Assembly (NCBI GenBank): GCA_900541465.1
Contig: UQJY01000016.1
Coordinates: 1-32,017 of the forward strand
DNA from: an uncultured Fusobacterium sp.
GTDB lineage: Bacteria; Fusobacteriota; Fusobacteriia; Fusobacteriales; Fusobacteriaceae
Direction of reading: 5' to 3'
DNA: 32,017 nt
A program made the translations under genes and the position numbers. This document shows, piece after piece, positions 7,411 to 15,719 of the stretch (positions are counted from its first letter, which is position 1; each line of letters opens with the position of its first letter). Below the pieces are notes generated by a model. That model saw only the letters and a program-made list of their open reading frames with translations, was not told the DNA's origin and did not search any database.

Positions 7411-8202
7411 ATTTATACTCCTGTGCTTATTTCTTTTTTCCACAAGGTCATTATATTTTTTACTTAAAAATCTCATATATTCATATTCAAAAACATAATC
7501 TGATTCCATAAAGTAAATTCCGCTGTCAGCTTTCATTGAAAAACCATAAAGCCCCATCATATACCATTCACCAAAATCTATTCCAACAGGGTGATACACA
7601 TCAAAACTGTTAACTGCATAACTGTTCACTCCGCTTGCAGCTAAATCTCTCACGTTTGTCGGACCTAAAAGCGGAGCTACAACATAAGGACCACGTCCAA
7701 CTCCATAATATCCAAGTGTCATTCCTAAATTTTCTTTATACTGTGGTATTCCAAGACTTGTTGCCGGATCAAAAAGTCCTAAAATTCCAACTGTACTGTT
7801 TATTCCAAATCTTAAAGCAGATTCAAACCCTTGAGTAAATTTAAGCTGTAAAAAAGAGTTTAAAGTTGTGCTTATATTTCCAAAATTTTTGAAAAAATTG
7901 CTGAATCTTTTCTGCACAAAATTTGGAGTATAATATTCATATGTTGTAACTGCCGGCTTTAAAACATATCTGTCTGCCATTCCATTAAAATAATATATTC
8001 TTCTGTTAAGAGGACCTAAAGGGTCATCTATTCCATAAAGAATTGCAAGCTCTTCATTAATTTCTTTTTTCTCTGCATTTTCTACATTATAGCTTTTTCT
8101 TACATCTTCTTTAAAATCGTGATTTTTTGTATTATGAAGACTGCTGCAAGAGATAAGCATAAAAGAAAAAATTAATATTAAAATTTTATTTTTTAATTTC
8201 AA
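7405..8202 (-). CDS. mlaA: MlaA (VacJ)-family outer-membrane lipoprotein
   Basis: A 265-aa lipoprotein: a short hydrophobic signal peptide ends in the lipobox LISC (C19), followed by Ser-Ser. The MlaA domain is recognised from DPLGPLNRRIYYFNG, the stretch NFFKNFGNISTTLNSFLQ and the glycine-rich GVGRGPYVVAPLLGP. MlaA removes mislocalised phospholipids from the outer leaflet of the outer membrane and passes them to the Mla system. Its presence supports a diderm cell. The start overlaps the end of the upstream hydrolase gene by 17 bases, so the two are translationally coupled. No other mla genes are in the window. Its stop codon falls inside the end of repeat copy 1. Confidence 0.9.
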   Translation of the reverse strand: MKLKNKILILIFSFMLISCSSLHNTKNHDFKEDVRKSYNVENAEKKEINEELAILYGIDDPLGPLNRRIYYFNGMADRYVLKPAVTTYEYYTPNFVQKRFSNFFKNFGNISTTLNSFLQLKFTQGFESALRFGINSTVGILGLFDPATSLGIPQYKENLGMTLGYYGVGRGPYVVAPLLGPTNVRDLAASGVNSYAVNSFDVYHPVGIDFGEWYMMGLYGFSMKADSGIYFMESDYVFEYEYMRFLSKKYNDLVEKRNKHRSINK

Positions 8203-9457
8203 TTAACTTACCTCCTTTCATAAAGTTCAGCATATTTTTTACATTTTCATAATAATACATATTTCCGCAGTGTCCCCCGTAAGGATAAACTATTATTCTT
8301 CCTTTAAAGACATCTTTCAGATAATTTATATTTTCTTTTGTAAGAATAAGTTCGTCTCTGTTTGTTACAGCCATAATTTTATCACTGTGACGAAGATAAT
8401 CTTCTATAACTTTTAAATCAGTGTGTTTTATAAGAGTTTTGGTATTCATTGAAGAACCGAATTTTTCACGATAATAAGGGACAGCTATTCTTTCCATATA
8501 ATTTTCAAAATCAGCAAAATTTATTTTTTCAAAATAAACTCCCATATCTTCAAATTTTTCTATTTTCTTATCAACATACACTCCTCTTTTGTTAGCTGTA
8601 TCTGAAAGAAAATTAATATCTATTGCATTTAATCTAAATACAAGACCTATTCCAACCTGCAAATCTCTGTCTGTAATTCCAAGACCTCTTAAAACTTTTT
8701 CAGGATTTTCATGTTTAATTTCCTTATCTTTTCCTGTAAGAACAGCAAGATTATCTGTTATCGCATTTACTCTGATAAAAAGATTTGTTATATCGTTGTC
8801 TATTGCTTTTTCAAACATATCATCTAAAATTTTTGCTGAAGTATAAAGATTTACAGCTGGATTTACTAAAAATACTCTTTTAAAATTAAAATCTTTTTCT
8901 GTTTCGTCAATGAATGAAATAACAGCTGAATGAGTTGCTCCAAGGCTGTACCCTGTAAGATAATAATCTGAAATTTCAGCTTTTTCTTCCACAAAACTTT
9001 TTATTCTGTTTAAAGCTCTGTATAAATCCATTCCGTCATTTAAAAGTATCCCCGGCATTTTCTCATAAGATAAAGATACCACGGAGTTGGTATTCATACT
9101 AGATGAAACTCCAACCACGTGGTATCCTGCTGTATAAAATATTCTCTGGAAAAGTTCTGTCTTAAGCGAAGTTGCTGAAGAACCTGTCCCTGATAAAATA
9201 AATACTAATGGTGCTTTTTTATCTTGTAAGGCTACTGAAAATTTGTAGTCCTTTTGATAATCCAAATTGGCAGGAGTTTCTCTTGTTTGTATGAAACTTG
9301 TTCTGTATACATCAATAGGAATTTTTTCCATGATGCCAGGAGTCATCATCGTGGACGTCCCCAGTACAGTTGCCACATATGGATTTTTAAATGGATAATC
9401 GTATGAAAATACATTTATTCCAAATAAAACAAATAATAATAGTACCAATTTTTTCAT
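8186..9457 (-). CDS. Exported alpha/beta hydrolase, partner of MlaA
   Basis: A 423-aa protein with a Sec signal peptide (MKKLVLLLFVLFGINVFS, cleavage probably around residue 18). It has an alpha/beta hydrolase core: a LSGTGSS oxyanion-type segment near residue 88, the nucleophile elbow GYSLGA with S171, a candidate acid at D368 (TNRDELI) and a candidate base at H396 in GGHCGN. The export signal and the overlap with mlaA suggest a periplasmic or envelope lipase/esterase acting on lipids handled by MlaA. That link is inference; the substrate is not visible. The ATG has an AAGGAAGG site, and a promoter candidate lies at 9513-9541. Confidence 0.8.
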   Translation of the reverse strand: MKKLVLLLFVLFGINVFSYDYPFKNPYVATVLGTSTMMTPGIMEKIPIDVYRTSFIQTRETPANLDYQKDYKFSVALQDKKAPLVFILSGTGSSATSLKTELFQRIFYTAGYHVVGVSSSMNTNSVVSLSYEKMPGILLNDGMDLYRALNRIKSFVEEKAEISDYYLTGYSLGATHSAVISFIDETEKDFNFKRVFLVNPAVNLYTSAKILDDMFEKAIDNDITNLFIRVNAITDNLAVLTGKDKEIKHENPEKVLRGLGITDRDLQVGIGLVFRLNAIDINFLSDTANKRGVYVDKKIEKFEDMGVYFEKINFADFENYMERIAVPYYREKFGSSMNTKTLIKHTDLKVIEDYLRHSDKIMAVTNRDELILTKENINYLKDVFKGRIIVYPYGGHCGNMYYYENVKNMLNFMKGGKLIEIKK

Positions 9458-9512
9458 TAATATCTGCCTTCCTTCTTATTCCAGTTGAATTAATAGTCAT
9501 TTCATATACTAT

Positions 9513-9541
9513 ATTCTACTAGAAGTCAAAGGAAAAAACAA
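9513..9541 (-). promoter_or_regulatory. Putative promoter of the hydrolase-mlaA operon
   Basis: On the minus strand TTGTTT (9541-9536), a 17-base spacer and TAGAAT (9518-9513). A competing -35 (TTGACT) lies inside the spacer with a poorer -10. I see no clear terminator hairpin after ilvA in this 99-base gap. Confidence 0.45.
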
Positions 9542-9556
9542 ACTTTAATTTAAAAA

Positions 9557-10765
9557 CTATGGTCTTAATTCAAAACCAGCTTCTCTTATAGCTACAGCTA
9601 TTTCATTTCTATGCTCAGCATTTGCACATTCAATAACTATTTTAGCTACTTGGTTGTTGATTTTTATTCCTGTTTTATACATAGATTGGTTAATTCTTAA
9701 GATGTTTGCTTTCTTTTCAGCAAGAACTTGAAGAACTTTGAATAATTCTCCTGCTCTGTCTGGAACAACTACGTTAAATTCAGCTTTTCTTCCTTCAAGA
9801 ATAAGAGCTTTGTTTATAATTCTTTCTATCATGTTAATGTCAGAGTTTCCTCCTGAAATTACACAACAGATGTTTTGTCCTTGTTCTTTAATTTTTCCTG
9901 CAAGAAGTGCAGCAACTGGAGTAGCTCCTGCTCCTTCAGCAACAACTTTTCCTTTTTCCATTAAGAATAGAATAGCTCTTGCTATATCGTCTTCACTTAC
10001 AGTTACTATTTCGTCAACATAGTCTCTTATCATTTCGCAAGTTAATTGTCCTGCTCTTGCAACAGCAATACCGTCAGCTATTGTAGGAGTTGTTTTTATT
10101 GTACAAGGGCAACCTTGTTTTACAGCTTCAAGCATTGATGCAGCATTTTCAGCTTCTACACCAACCATTTTTACTGATGGTTTTAAAGATTTTACTGCTT
10201 TGGCGATACCAGATGCGATACCTCCTCCTCCGATTGGAACGATTACCATATCTACATCTTCAAGATCTTCGATAATTTCCATACCGATTGTTCCTTGTCC
10301 TGCTATAACATAAGGATCGTCAAATGGATGTAAGAATGTTGCTCCTGTTTCAGCTTGGATTTCACATGCTTTTTTATAAGCATCGTCATAAACTGTTCCA
10401 ACTTGAACAACTTCTGCTCCGTATCCTCTAGTTGCCATTACTTTTGATAATGGAGCTGTTCCAGGCATTACTATTGTTGATTTTATTCCAAGATTTGTTG
10501 CTCCAAGTGCAACTCCTTGAGCATGGTTACCAGCTGAAGATGCAATAACTCCTCTTGCTTTTTCTTCTTCAGTAAGGTGCATAATTTTATTTAAAGCTCC
10601 TCTTACTTTAAAAGATCCAGTTTTTTGTAAGTTTTCTAATTTAAAGAAAACTTTGTTTCCTGTTAATTTTTCCATAGTAGGGCATTCAATAATTTGAGTT
10701 CTTTTTACTGATCCTTTTATGGTTTCTGCTGCTTCCTTAATCATATCAAACGTTACTTTTTCCAT
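9557..10765 (-). CDS. ilvA: Threonine ammonia-lyase (threonine dehydratase) with ACT domain
   Basis: PLP enzyme that deaminates threonine to 2-oxobutanoate, feeding isoleucine synthesis or 2-oxobutyrate fermentation. At 402 aa it is the short form: catalytic domain about 1-320, then a single C-terminal ACT-type domain (EFNVVVPDRAGELFKVLQVL). The PLP lysine is K53 in TGSFKVRGA, and the phosphate-binding loop is GGGGIASG at 179-186. Whether it is catabolic or biosynthetic cannot be settled here. The ATG has a TAGGAGG site and a near-consensus promoter at 10824-10852. The cobalamin block ends only 102 bases upstream in the same direction. Confidence 0.95.
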   Translation of the reverse strand: MEKVTFDMIKEAAETIKGSVKRTQIIECPTMEKLTGNKVFFKLENLQKTGSFKVRGALNKIMHLTEEEKARGVIASSAGNHAQGVALGATNLGIKSTIVMPGTAPLSKVMATRGYGAEVVQVGTVYDDAYKKACEIQAETGATFLHPFDDPYVIAGQGTIGMEIIEDLEDVDMVIVPIGGGGIASGIAKAVKSLKPSVKMVGVEAENAASMLEAVKQGCPCTIKTTPTIADGIAVARAGQLTCEMIRDYVDEIVTVSEDDIARAILFLMEKGKVVAEGAGATPVAALLAGKIKEQGQNICCVISGGNSDINMIERIINKALILEGRKAEFNVVVPDRAGELFKVLQVLAEKKANILRINQSMYKTGIKINNQVAKIVIECANAEHRNEIAVAIREAGFELRP

Positions 10766-10823
10766 TTTACATTCCTCCTACTTAAAACCGTTTTATTTAA
10801 AAAACTATTTTGTTTTCAACCAG

Positions 10824-10852
10824 AGTATACTTTTTTTGGTGAAAATTTTCAA
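10824..10852 (-). promoter_or_regulatory. ilvA promoter
   Basis: On the minus strand TTGAAA (10852-10847), a 17-base spacer and TATACT (10829-10824), close to sigma-70 consensus. A weak GTGAAAA/TTTTCAC dyad covers the -35 region. It lacks a U-tract and so is not an obvious terminator for the cobalamin block. Confidence 0.7.
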
Positions 10853-10867
10853 GCACTTTTCACAAAA

Positions 10868-12340
10868 TTATTCTTTTCTTAAAATATCAATCACTCCATC
10901 TGCTGTATAATCAAGGGCTTCCGAGAAAATATTAATTTTAAAATTTTTTAAAGTTTTTGTAGTTGATGGTCCAATTGAGATAACTTTTAATCTTTTTACA
11001 CACGAAATGTCGTTTTCCAAACTACTTACAAAAGATTTTACTGCTGAAGAGCTTAAAAATGTTATATATTCCACATCTTTTAAAATCTTTTCAACGTCAG
11101 TTTTAGATTTTAAATTAAAATTTGTGTTATATCCTATAATTTTTTCAAATTTTCTGTTGTATTTTCTGCTCCATTCCACATCATCACAAGGAGATATGTC
11201 AGAAGTTATAACAAGAATTTTATCATTTTCCTCTGTAATTTTTAAAATTTCTTCAGCCAGTTCTGCTGTAAGATATTTTTCAGGCATAACATCTGGTTTA
11301 ATTTTAAATTTTTCAAGCTCTTCTTTTGTTTTTGCTCCCACAGCACCAATTTTTATATTCCCTAAAACTCTCATATCAGGAATATGCTCAAAGAAAAATT
11401 TTACTCCATTGGGAGAATTAAATAAAAGTGCCTGATAATTTTTTAAATTTTCATAATTAAAATTGTGCATCTTATCTTCAATTCTCAAAAAAGATAAAAG
11501 TTCTGAATTTCCTCCCAGCTTTTCAATTTCTCTGCAGAAATTTTCTCCCTGTGCCGTATCTCTTGTAACTAAAATATTTTTTCCAAAAAGCTCTTTCTTT
11601 TCAAACCAGTTAAATTTTTCTCTTTTTTTTACCACATCTCCTATTACAATCACAGCCGGGGAAACAGCTTTTTCTTTCTCTGCTGTTTCAGAAATTTTTT
11701 CAAGAGAATCTGTTATCACCCTCTGCTTTCCTGTTGTTCCTTTTTCAATTACAGCTGCAGGAGTATTTTTATCTTTTCCGTGTTTTATAAGTTCACCTGT
11801 TATAAGACCTAAATTTTTCACTCCCATTAAAAAAACAAGTGTCCCCTCAAGCTCTGCTATTTTTTTAAAATCATGGAAACTGTTTTCTTTTGCAGTCATT
11901 CCTGTAAAGACATGAAAAGATTTAGAAAGCCCTCTGTGAGTAACAGGTATTCCTGCATATTCTGGAACTGCTATGGCAGAAGTTATTCCCGGGACAATTT
12001 CAAAAGGGATATTTTTTTCAGAAAGTTTTTCTATCTCTTCTCCTCCTCTTCCAAAAACAAAAGGGTCTCCTCCTTTAAGTCTTACGACAGTTTTTCCCTC
12101 AAGAGCTTTTTCTAAGATTTTATTATTTATCTCTTCCTGAATAAGTCCGCCCTCTGTGTTCTCTTTTCCAAGGTAGATAAATTCTGTTCCTTTTCCGGCA
12201 AAACCTAAAATTCTCTTATTCACAAGTCTGTCATAGATAATACAGTCCGCCTCAGATATACACCTTTTTCCTTTTAAAGTTAAAAGTTCAAAATCACCGC
12301 ACCCTGCTCCTACAATATATACTTTTCCTTTTTTACTCAT
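10868..12340 (-). CDS. cobA-hemD: Fused uroporphyrinogen-III C-methyltransferase / uroporphyrinogen-III synthase
   Basis: A 490-aa bifunctional protein. Residues 1 to about 240 are the SAM-dependent methyltransferase (SUMT, CobA) making precorrin-2: GAGCGD near residue 11, RLKGGDPFVFGRGGEE around 88-102 and VPGITSAIAVPEYAGIP around 116-132. From about residue 246 to the end is a HemD domain, marked by LFGKNILVTRDT and a C-terminal YITFLSSSAVKSFV. HemD cyclises hydroxymethylbilane from HemC. Such fusions are known in low-GC anaerobes. It overlaps hemC by 8 bases and is the last gene of the cobalamin block. No precorrin-2 dehydrogenase domain is present. Confidence 0.93.
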   Translation of the reverse strand: MSKKGKVYIVGAGCGDFELLTLKGKRCISEADCIIYDRLVNKRILGFAGKGTEFIYLGKENTEGGLIQEEINNKILEKALEGKTVVRLKGGDPFVFGRGGEEIEKLSEKNIPFEIVPGITSAIAVPEYAGIPVTHRGLSKSFHVFTGMTAKENSFHDFKKIAELEGTLVFLMGVKNLGLITGELIKHGKDKNTPAAVIEKGTTGKQRVITDSLEKISETAEKEKAVSPAVIVIGDVVKKREKFNWFEKKELFGKNILVTRDTAQGENFCREIEKLGGNSELLSFLRIEDKMHNFNYENLKNYQALLFNSPNGVKFFFEHIPDMRVLGNIKIGAVGAKTKEELEKFKIKPDVMPEKYLTAELAEEILKITEENDKILVITSDISPCDDVEWSRKYNRKFEKIIGYNTNFNLKSKTDVEKILKDVEYITFLSSSAVKSFVSSLENDISCVKRLKVISIGPSTTKTLKNFKINIFSEALDYTADGVIDILRKE

Positions 12341-13235
12341 TTATATTCCCTCTTATTTTTTCAGCCAGCTCATCAGCAAGAACTATTCCCTTTTCTCTTT
12401 TTCCTCTGTGAGTTCCTCTGTAAAGTTTTTCTCCGCTGTAATAAATTCCTTTAATTTCAATTTCATCTCCAATTATTTCAGCAGCACATCCCATAGGTGT
12501 GTGACACCCTCCGTCAAAAATTTTAGAAAACTCTCTTTCAACAGCGACAACTTCTGTTGTATTTTTATCAGCTATTTTTTCTAAAATCTCAAGAATCTCT
12601 TTATCATCTTCTCTGCATTGAACACACAATGCCCCTTGAGCAGGTGCAGGCATAATTTCATCTTTTGTAAAAAATTGAGTAATTCTATCTTGAAGCCCCA
12701 CTCTTATAAGACCTGCTGCTGCAAGAACTATTCCGTCAAAATTTTCCTCTTCAAGTTTTTTAAGTCTTGTGTGAATATTTCCCCTTATTGGTTTTATCTC
12801 TGCATCAGGTCTCATATCTTTTACCATAACAGCACGTCTTAAAGAACTTGTTCCTATTATTGGATTTTCAGGAAGCTCTGAAAGTTTTTTCCCGCTTTTT
12901 GAAACGAAAACATCTCTGTTATCCTCTCTTATGGGAATTGCTCCGCAGATAAGACCATCTGGACTTACAGCCGGCATATCTTTCATTGAATGAACTGCAA
13001 GGTCAATATCTTTTTCTAAAAGTTCTTTTTCTATCTCTTTTGTGAAAAAACTTTTAAGGGAAACATTTTTATCTCCCCAGTTTGTTCTCATATCTTTATC
13101 CCCAGTTGTAACAATAACTTTTATTTCAAAATCCATCTCTGGAAATTTTTCTTTCAGCATTTTTACCACAAGCTCTGTCTGAGCCATTGCAAGTATACTT
13201 CCTCTTGAACCTATTATAATTTTATTTCTTAACAT
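12333..13235 (-). CDS. hemC: Porphobilinogen deaminase (hydroxymethylbilane synthase)
   Basis: Polymerises four porphobilinogens to hydroxymethylbilane. At 300 aa it is the usual length. Signature parts are IIIGSRGSILAMAQTELV at the N-terminus, DLAVHSMKDMP, GTSSLRRAVM, RGNIHTRLKKL and the dipyrromethane-cofactor cysteine in GGCHTPMGC. It overlaps cobA-hemD by 8 bases and starts one base after cbiJ ends, with a GAAAGGAA site upstream. Placement at the end of a B12-controlled operon suggests that tetrapyrrole supply here serves mainly corrin synthesis. Confidence 0.96.
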   Translation of the reverse strand: MLRNKIIIGSRGSILAMAQTELVVKMLKEKFPEMDFEIKVIVTTGDKDMRTNWGDKNVSLKSFFTKEIEKELLEKDIDLAVHSMKDMPAVSPDGLICGAIPIREDNRDVFVSKSGKKLSELPENPIIGTSSLRRAVMVKDMRPDAEIKPIRGNIHTRLKKLEEENFDGIVLAAAGLIRVGLQDRITQFFTKDEIMPAPAQGALCVQCREDDKEILEILEKIADKNTTEVVAVEREFSKIFDGGCHTPMGCAAEIIGDEIEIKGIYYSGEKLYRGTHRGKREKGIVLADELAEKIRGNINE

Positions 13236-13236
13236 T

Positions 13237-14004
13237 TTATTTCCTTTCCTGCTTTTCAGTTTCTGTTATTATTTTTAAAATTTCTTCCATATTTTCAGTG
13301 ACCCATGGATATTCTATTTTCGGCCTCTTTAAAACTATTGGTATTACACCTGTTTCGTAGGCAGCCTGAAGTTTTTCAAGCTCTCCTCCTGTGTCTCCGC
13401 TCTCTTTTGTAACAACATATTTTATCTCATAATTTTTATATACAGCTGTATTAAATTCTTTTGAAAAAGGCCCTTGAAGCCCTATTATATTTTTGGCTTT
13501 TATCCCTACATTTTCAGCTTTCTCTATTGAAATTTTCACAGGGAGAATTCTGAAATATATATTTTCAATATTTTTTAAATTTTTAAACTCATGAATACTG
13601 TTTGTTCCTAAAGTTATCAGAATATTCCCTTTCAAAGTTTCAAGATATTTTATAAGCTCATCTGTTTTTTCAAAAGATATGCAGTCATTTTCTAAGTTTT
13701 TTCTTTCAAAACGGAAATATTTTTTTCCTGTGTCTCTCGCTGTTTCCATGGCATTTTTAGAAACTTCAAGAGCATAAGGGTGGCTGAAATCAAAAATTCT
13801 CTCAATATTATATTGAGAAACAAAAATTTTCATCTCATCTTTATTCATCGCTCCTGATTTTACAGCCGCACCGCTTTCTTCTGCAAGTTTTTTTCCGTAA
13901 TCACTTACTGTTGTAAGAATAATATTTTTTAAATTTATATTTTTTTCTGATAAAAGTTTTATAAAATCCCGTGAATCTTTTGTCCCGCCAATTATCCAAT
14001 CCAT
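13237..14004 (-). CDS. cbiJ: Precorrin-6A / cobalt-precorrin-6A reductase
   Basis: NAD(P)H-dependent reductase of the corrin ring (CbiJ/CobK family). The N-terminus MDWIIGGTKDSRDF is the usual nucleotide-binding start, followed by IERIFDFSHPYALEVSKNA and, near the C-terminus, KYVVTKESGDTGGELEKLQAA, all family landmarks. A longer reading from a TTG at 14013 is possible, but ATG at 14004 is a better start because it aligns with the family N-terminus and almost abuts the cbiH stop at 14006. Length is 255 aa from that start. Confidence 0.92.
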   Translation of the reverse strand: MDWIIGGTKDSRDFIKLLSEKNINLKNIILTTVSDYGKKLAEESGAAVKSGAMNKDEMKIFVSQYNIERIFDFSHPYALEVSKNAMETARDTGKKYFRFERKNLENDCISFEKTDELIKYLETLKGNILITLGTNSIHEFKNLKNIENIYFRILPVKISIEKAENVGIKAKNIIGLQGPFSKEFNTAVYKNYEIKYVVTKESGDTGGELEKLQAAYETGVIPIVLKRPKIEYPWVTENMEEILKIITETEKQERK

Positions 14005-14005
14005 T

Positions 14006-14743
14006 TTAATCAACCTTATATCCTCTCGGTGTTATCATCTTTCCATTTTTTACAAAAGTTTTTGAATTTCCTATTATCACAGTTGTAAACATATTTATTT
14101 CAAAATCAAGCATTTTTTCCAACGTTGTAATATCATAATTTTCTCCTGAACGTCCTGTGTTTCTCACAACAGCGACAGGAGTATTTTTATTTTTATACTG
14201 AAGCATAATGCTTACTGCCTCGTTTATAAGTTCTGGTCTTCCATTGCTTTTTGGATTATAAAGAGAAATTACAAAATCTCCCTCAGAAGCAAGGGCAATT
14301 CTTTTTTTAATAAGCTCCCAGTCTGTTAAAAGATTACTTAAAGATATTGAAACATGGTCGTGCATAATTGGTGCTCCCACAAGAGAAGCTGAAGCATTGG
14401 CAGAAGTTATCCCCGGAACTATTTCAACTTCTATATCACTTTCTCCTACAACTTCAAGCATAATCCCGGCCATTCCGTAAACTCCTGCATCACCTGAGCT
14501 TATCAGTGCCACAACATTTCCCTCTTCTGCAAGTTTTAAAGTTTCCTCACATCTTTCAATCTCTTTTTTCATTGCTGATTTTACCATTTTTTTATCTGGA
14601 AAAATTTTTTCAGCAAGAGCGATATAAGTTTTATGACCGATTATTATATCTGCATTTTCAATAACTTTATAAGCTCTGAATGTCATATTATCTTTGTTCC
14701 CAGGCCCAATTCCCACAACATAAATTTTACCTTTTCTGCTCAT
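14006..14743 (-). CDS. cbiH: Precorrin-3B / cobalt-precorrin-3 C17-methyltransferase
   Basis: SAM-dependent methyltransferase that contracts the ring at C17 (CbiH/CobJ). Features are GKIYVVGIGPGNKDNMT at the N-terminus, ALISSGDAGVYGMAG, VEIVPGITSANASASLVGAP and SLYNPKSNGRPE. The longest frame starts at a TTG (14764), but ATG at 14743 follows GAGGAG at about 10 bases and matches the family start, giving 245 aa. The ATG lies inside the end of cbiG, so the genes overlap by 17 bases. Confidence 0.94.
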   Translation of the reverse strand: MSRKGKIYVVGIGPGNKDNMTFRAYKVIENADIIIGHKTYIALAEKIFPDKKMVKSAMKKEIERCEETLKLAEEGNVVALISSGDAGVYGMAGIMLEVVGESDIEVEIVPGITSANASASLVGAPIMHDHVSISLSNLLTDWELIKKRIALASEGDFVISLYNPKSNGRPELINEAVSIMLQYKNKNTPVAVVRNTGRSGENYDITTLEKMLDFEINMFTTVIIGNSKTFVKNGKMITPRGYKVD

Positions 14744-15719
14744 TCTTTTTTGTCTCCTCTTCAAAAATTGAAATTGTTATTCCATCATATTTTAATTTTT
14801 CAGATAAAAATTTTCCTTTTCCCTTTCCCTCAATAAAGGCACAAGGAGCAGAAACAGCCCCAACCCCTATTGATTTTTTTACAAATTGAGAAGTTTCAAA
14901 ATTATTTTCAATCTTTTGTATATCTTCACGAGAAATTATTTTAAGTTCCTTTCCAAAATATTCTGCTGTGCCGATTATTCCTGCTTCATTTTCTTTTATA
15001 TCAGCTGTTGCAAAAATTCTTATACTTTCTTCACAGAGATTTAAGTTTTCAAAAGAATTTTTTACAGCAGAAATTATTTTTTCTGCTTCTTTATTTTTCT
15101 TACACCCTATTCCAACCACAATATTCTGAGGAATTATTTTTGCAATTTCAATATTTTTTCTGTTAGAAATTAAAATTACCCCTTGTGGATTTTCATTTTC
15201 CATATTTTCAGGAACTTTTATATCAACTTCTTTTCCTGCAACAATAAGGCTCGTTACTTTTTTGGCAGATTCCAGACTTTCAAGTTTCCCATTTATTTTC
15301 ATAGCTATTGTATCTACAGCAATTTTTCCAGAAACATCTGAAGCTGTGGAAATCACAGGAACTGCCCCTGTTATCTCTCCTAAAATTTTTGCAGCTTCAT
15401 TTGCTCCTCCAAGATGCCCCGAAAGAAGAGAAATTATAAAATTTCCCTCTTCGTCCATAGTAAGAACTGCAGGATCTTTATCTTTTGATTTTATAAAAGG
15501 TGCTATAGTACGAACTGCTATCCCAGAAGCTGTTATAAAAAGAAAAGTATCATATTTTAAAAGATTTTTTTCAAAAAAATTCTGAAGTCCGTTTTCAATT
15601 AAAAGAGTTTTTTCTTTCATAAATTTTGAAATTGTAAAAACATCACAATTTATTTTTTCTTTTATTTTTAAACCGTTTCTCACACCTTTTTCAGTAACTG
15701 TTATCACTGCAAGTTTCAT
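14727..15719 (-). CDS. cbiG: Cobalt-precorrin-5A hydrolase
   Basis: Opens the lactone of cobalt-precorrin-5A with release of acetaldehyde, a step specific to the anaerobic pathway. At 330 aa it has the N-terminal CbiG domain (LFITASGIAVRTIAPFI, then LLSGHLGGANEAA) and the C-terminal CbiG domain (NIVVGIGCKKNKEAEKI; later SIGVGAVSAPCAF). It overlaps cbiF by 4 bases upstream and cbiH downstream. Together with cbiD it identifies the block as the early-cobalt-insertion route. Confidence 0.95.
   Translation of the reverse strand: MKLAVITVTEKGVRNGLKIKEKINCDVFTISKFMKEKTLLIENGLQNFFEKNLLKYDTFLFITASGIAVRTIAPFIKSKDKDPAVLTMDEEGNFIISLLSGHLGGANEAAKILGEITGAVPVISTASDVSGKIAVDTIAMKINGKLESLESAKKVTSLIVAGKEVDIKVPENMENENPQGVILISNRKNIEIAKIIPQNIVVGIGCKKNKEAEKIISAVKNSFENLNLCEESIRIFATADIKENEAGIIGTAEYFGKELKIISREDIQKIENNFETSQFVKKSIGVGAVSAPCAFIEGKGKGKFLSEKLKYDGITISIFEEETKKNEQKR

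Noticed and set aside
11007..11915. Long plus-strand open frames within the cobA-hemD region (for example 11007-11435 and 11463-11915).
   Set aside because: They are antisense to a clearly conserved fusion protein, lack recognisable motifs and ribosome binding sites, and have low-complexity Ser/Phe-rich translations typical of shadow frames.
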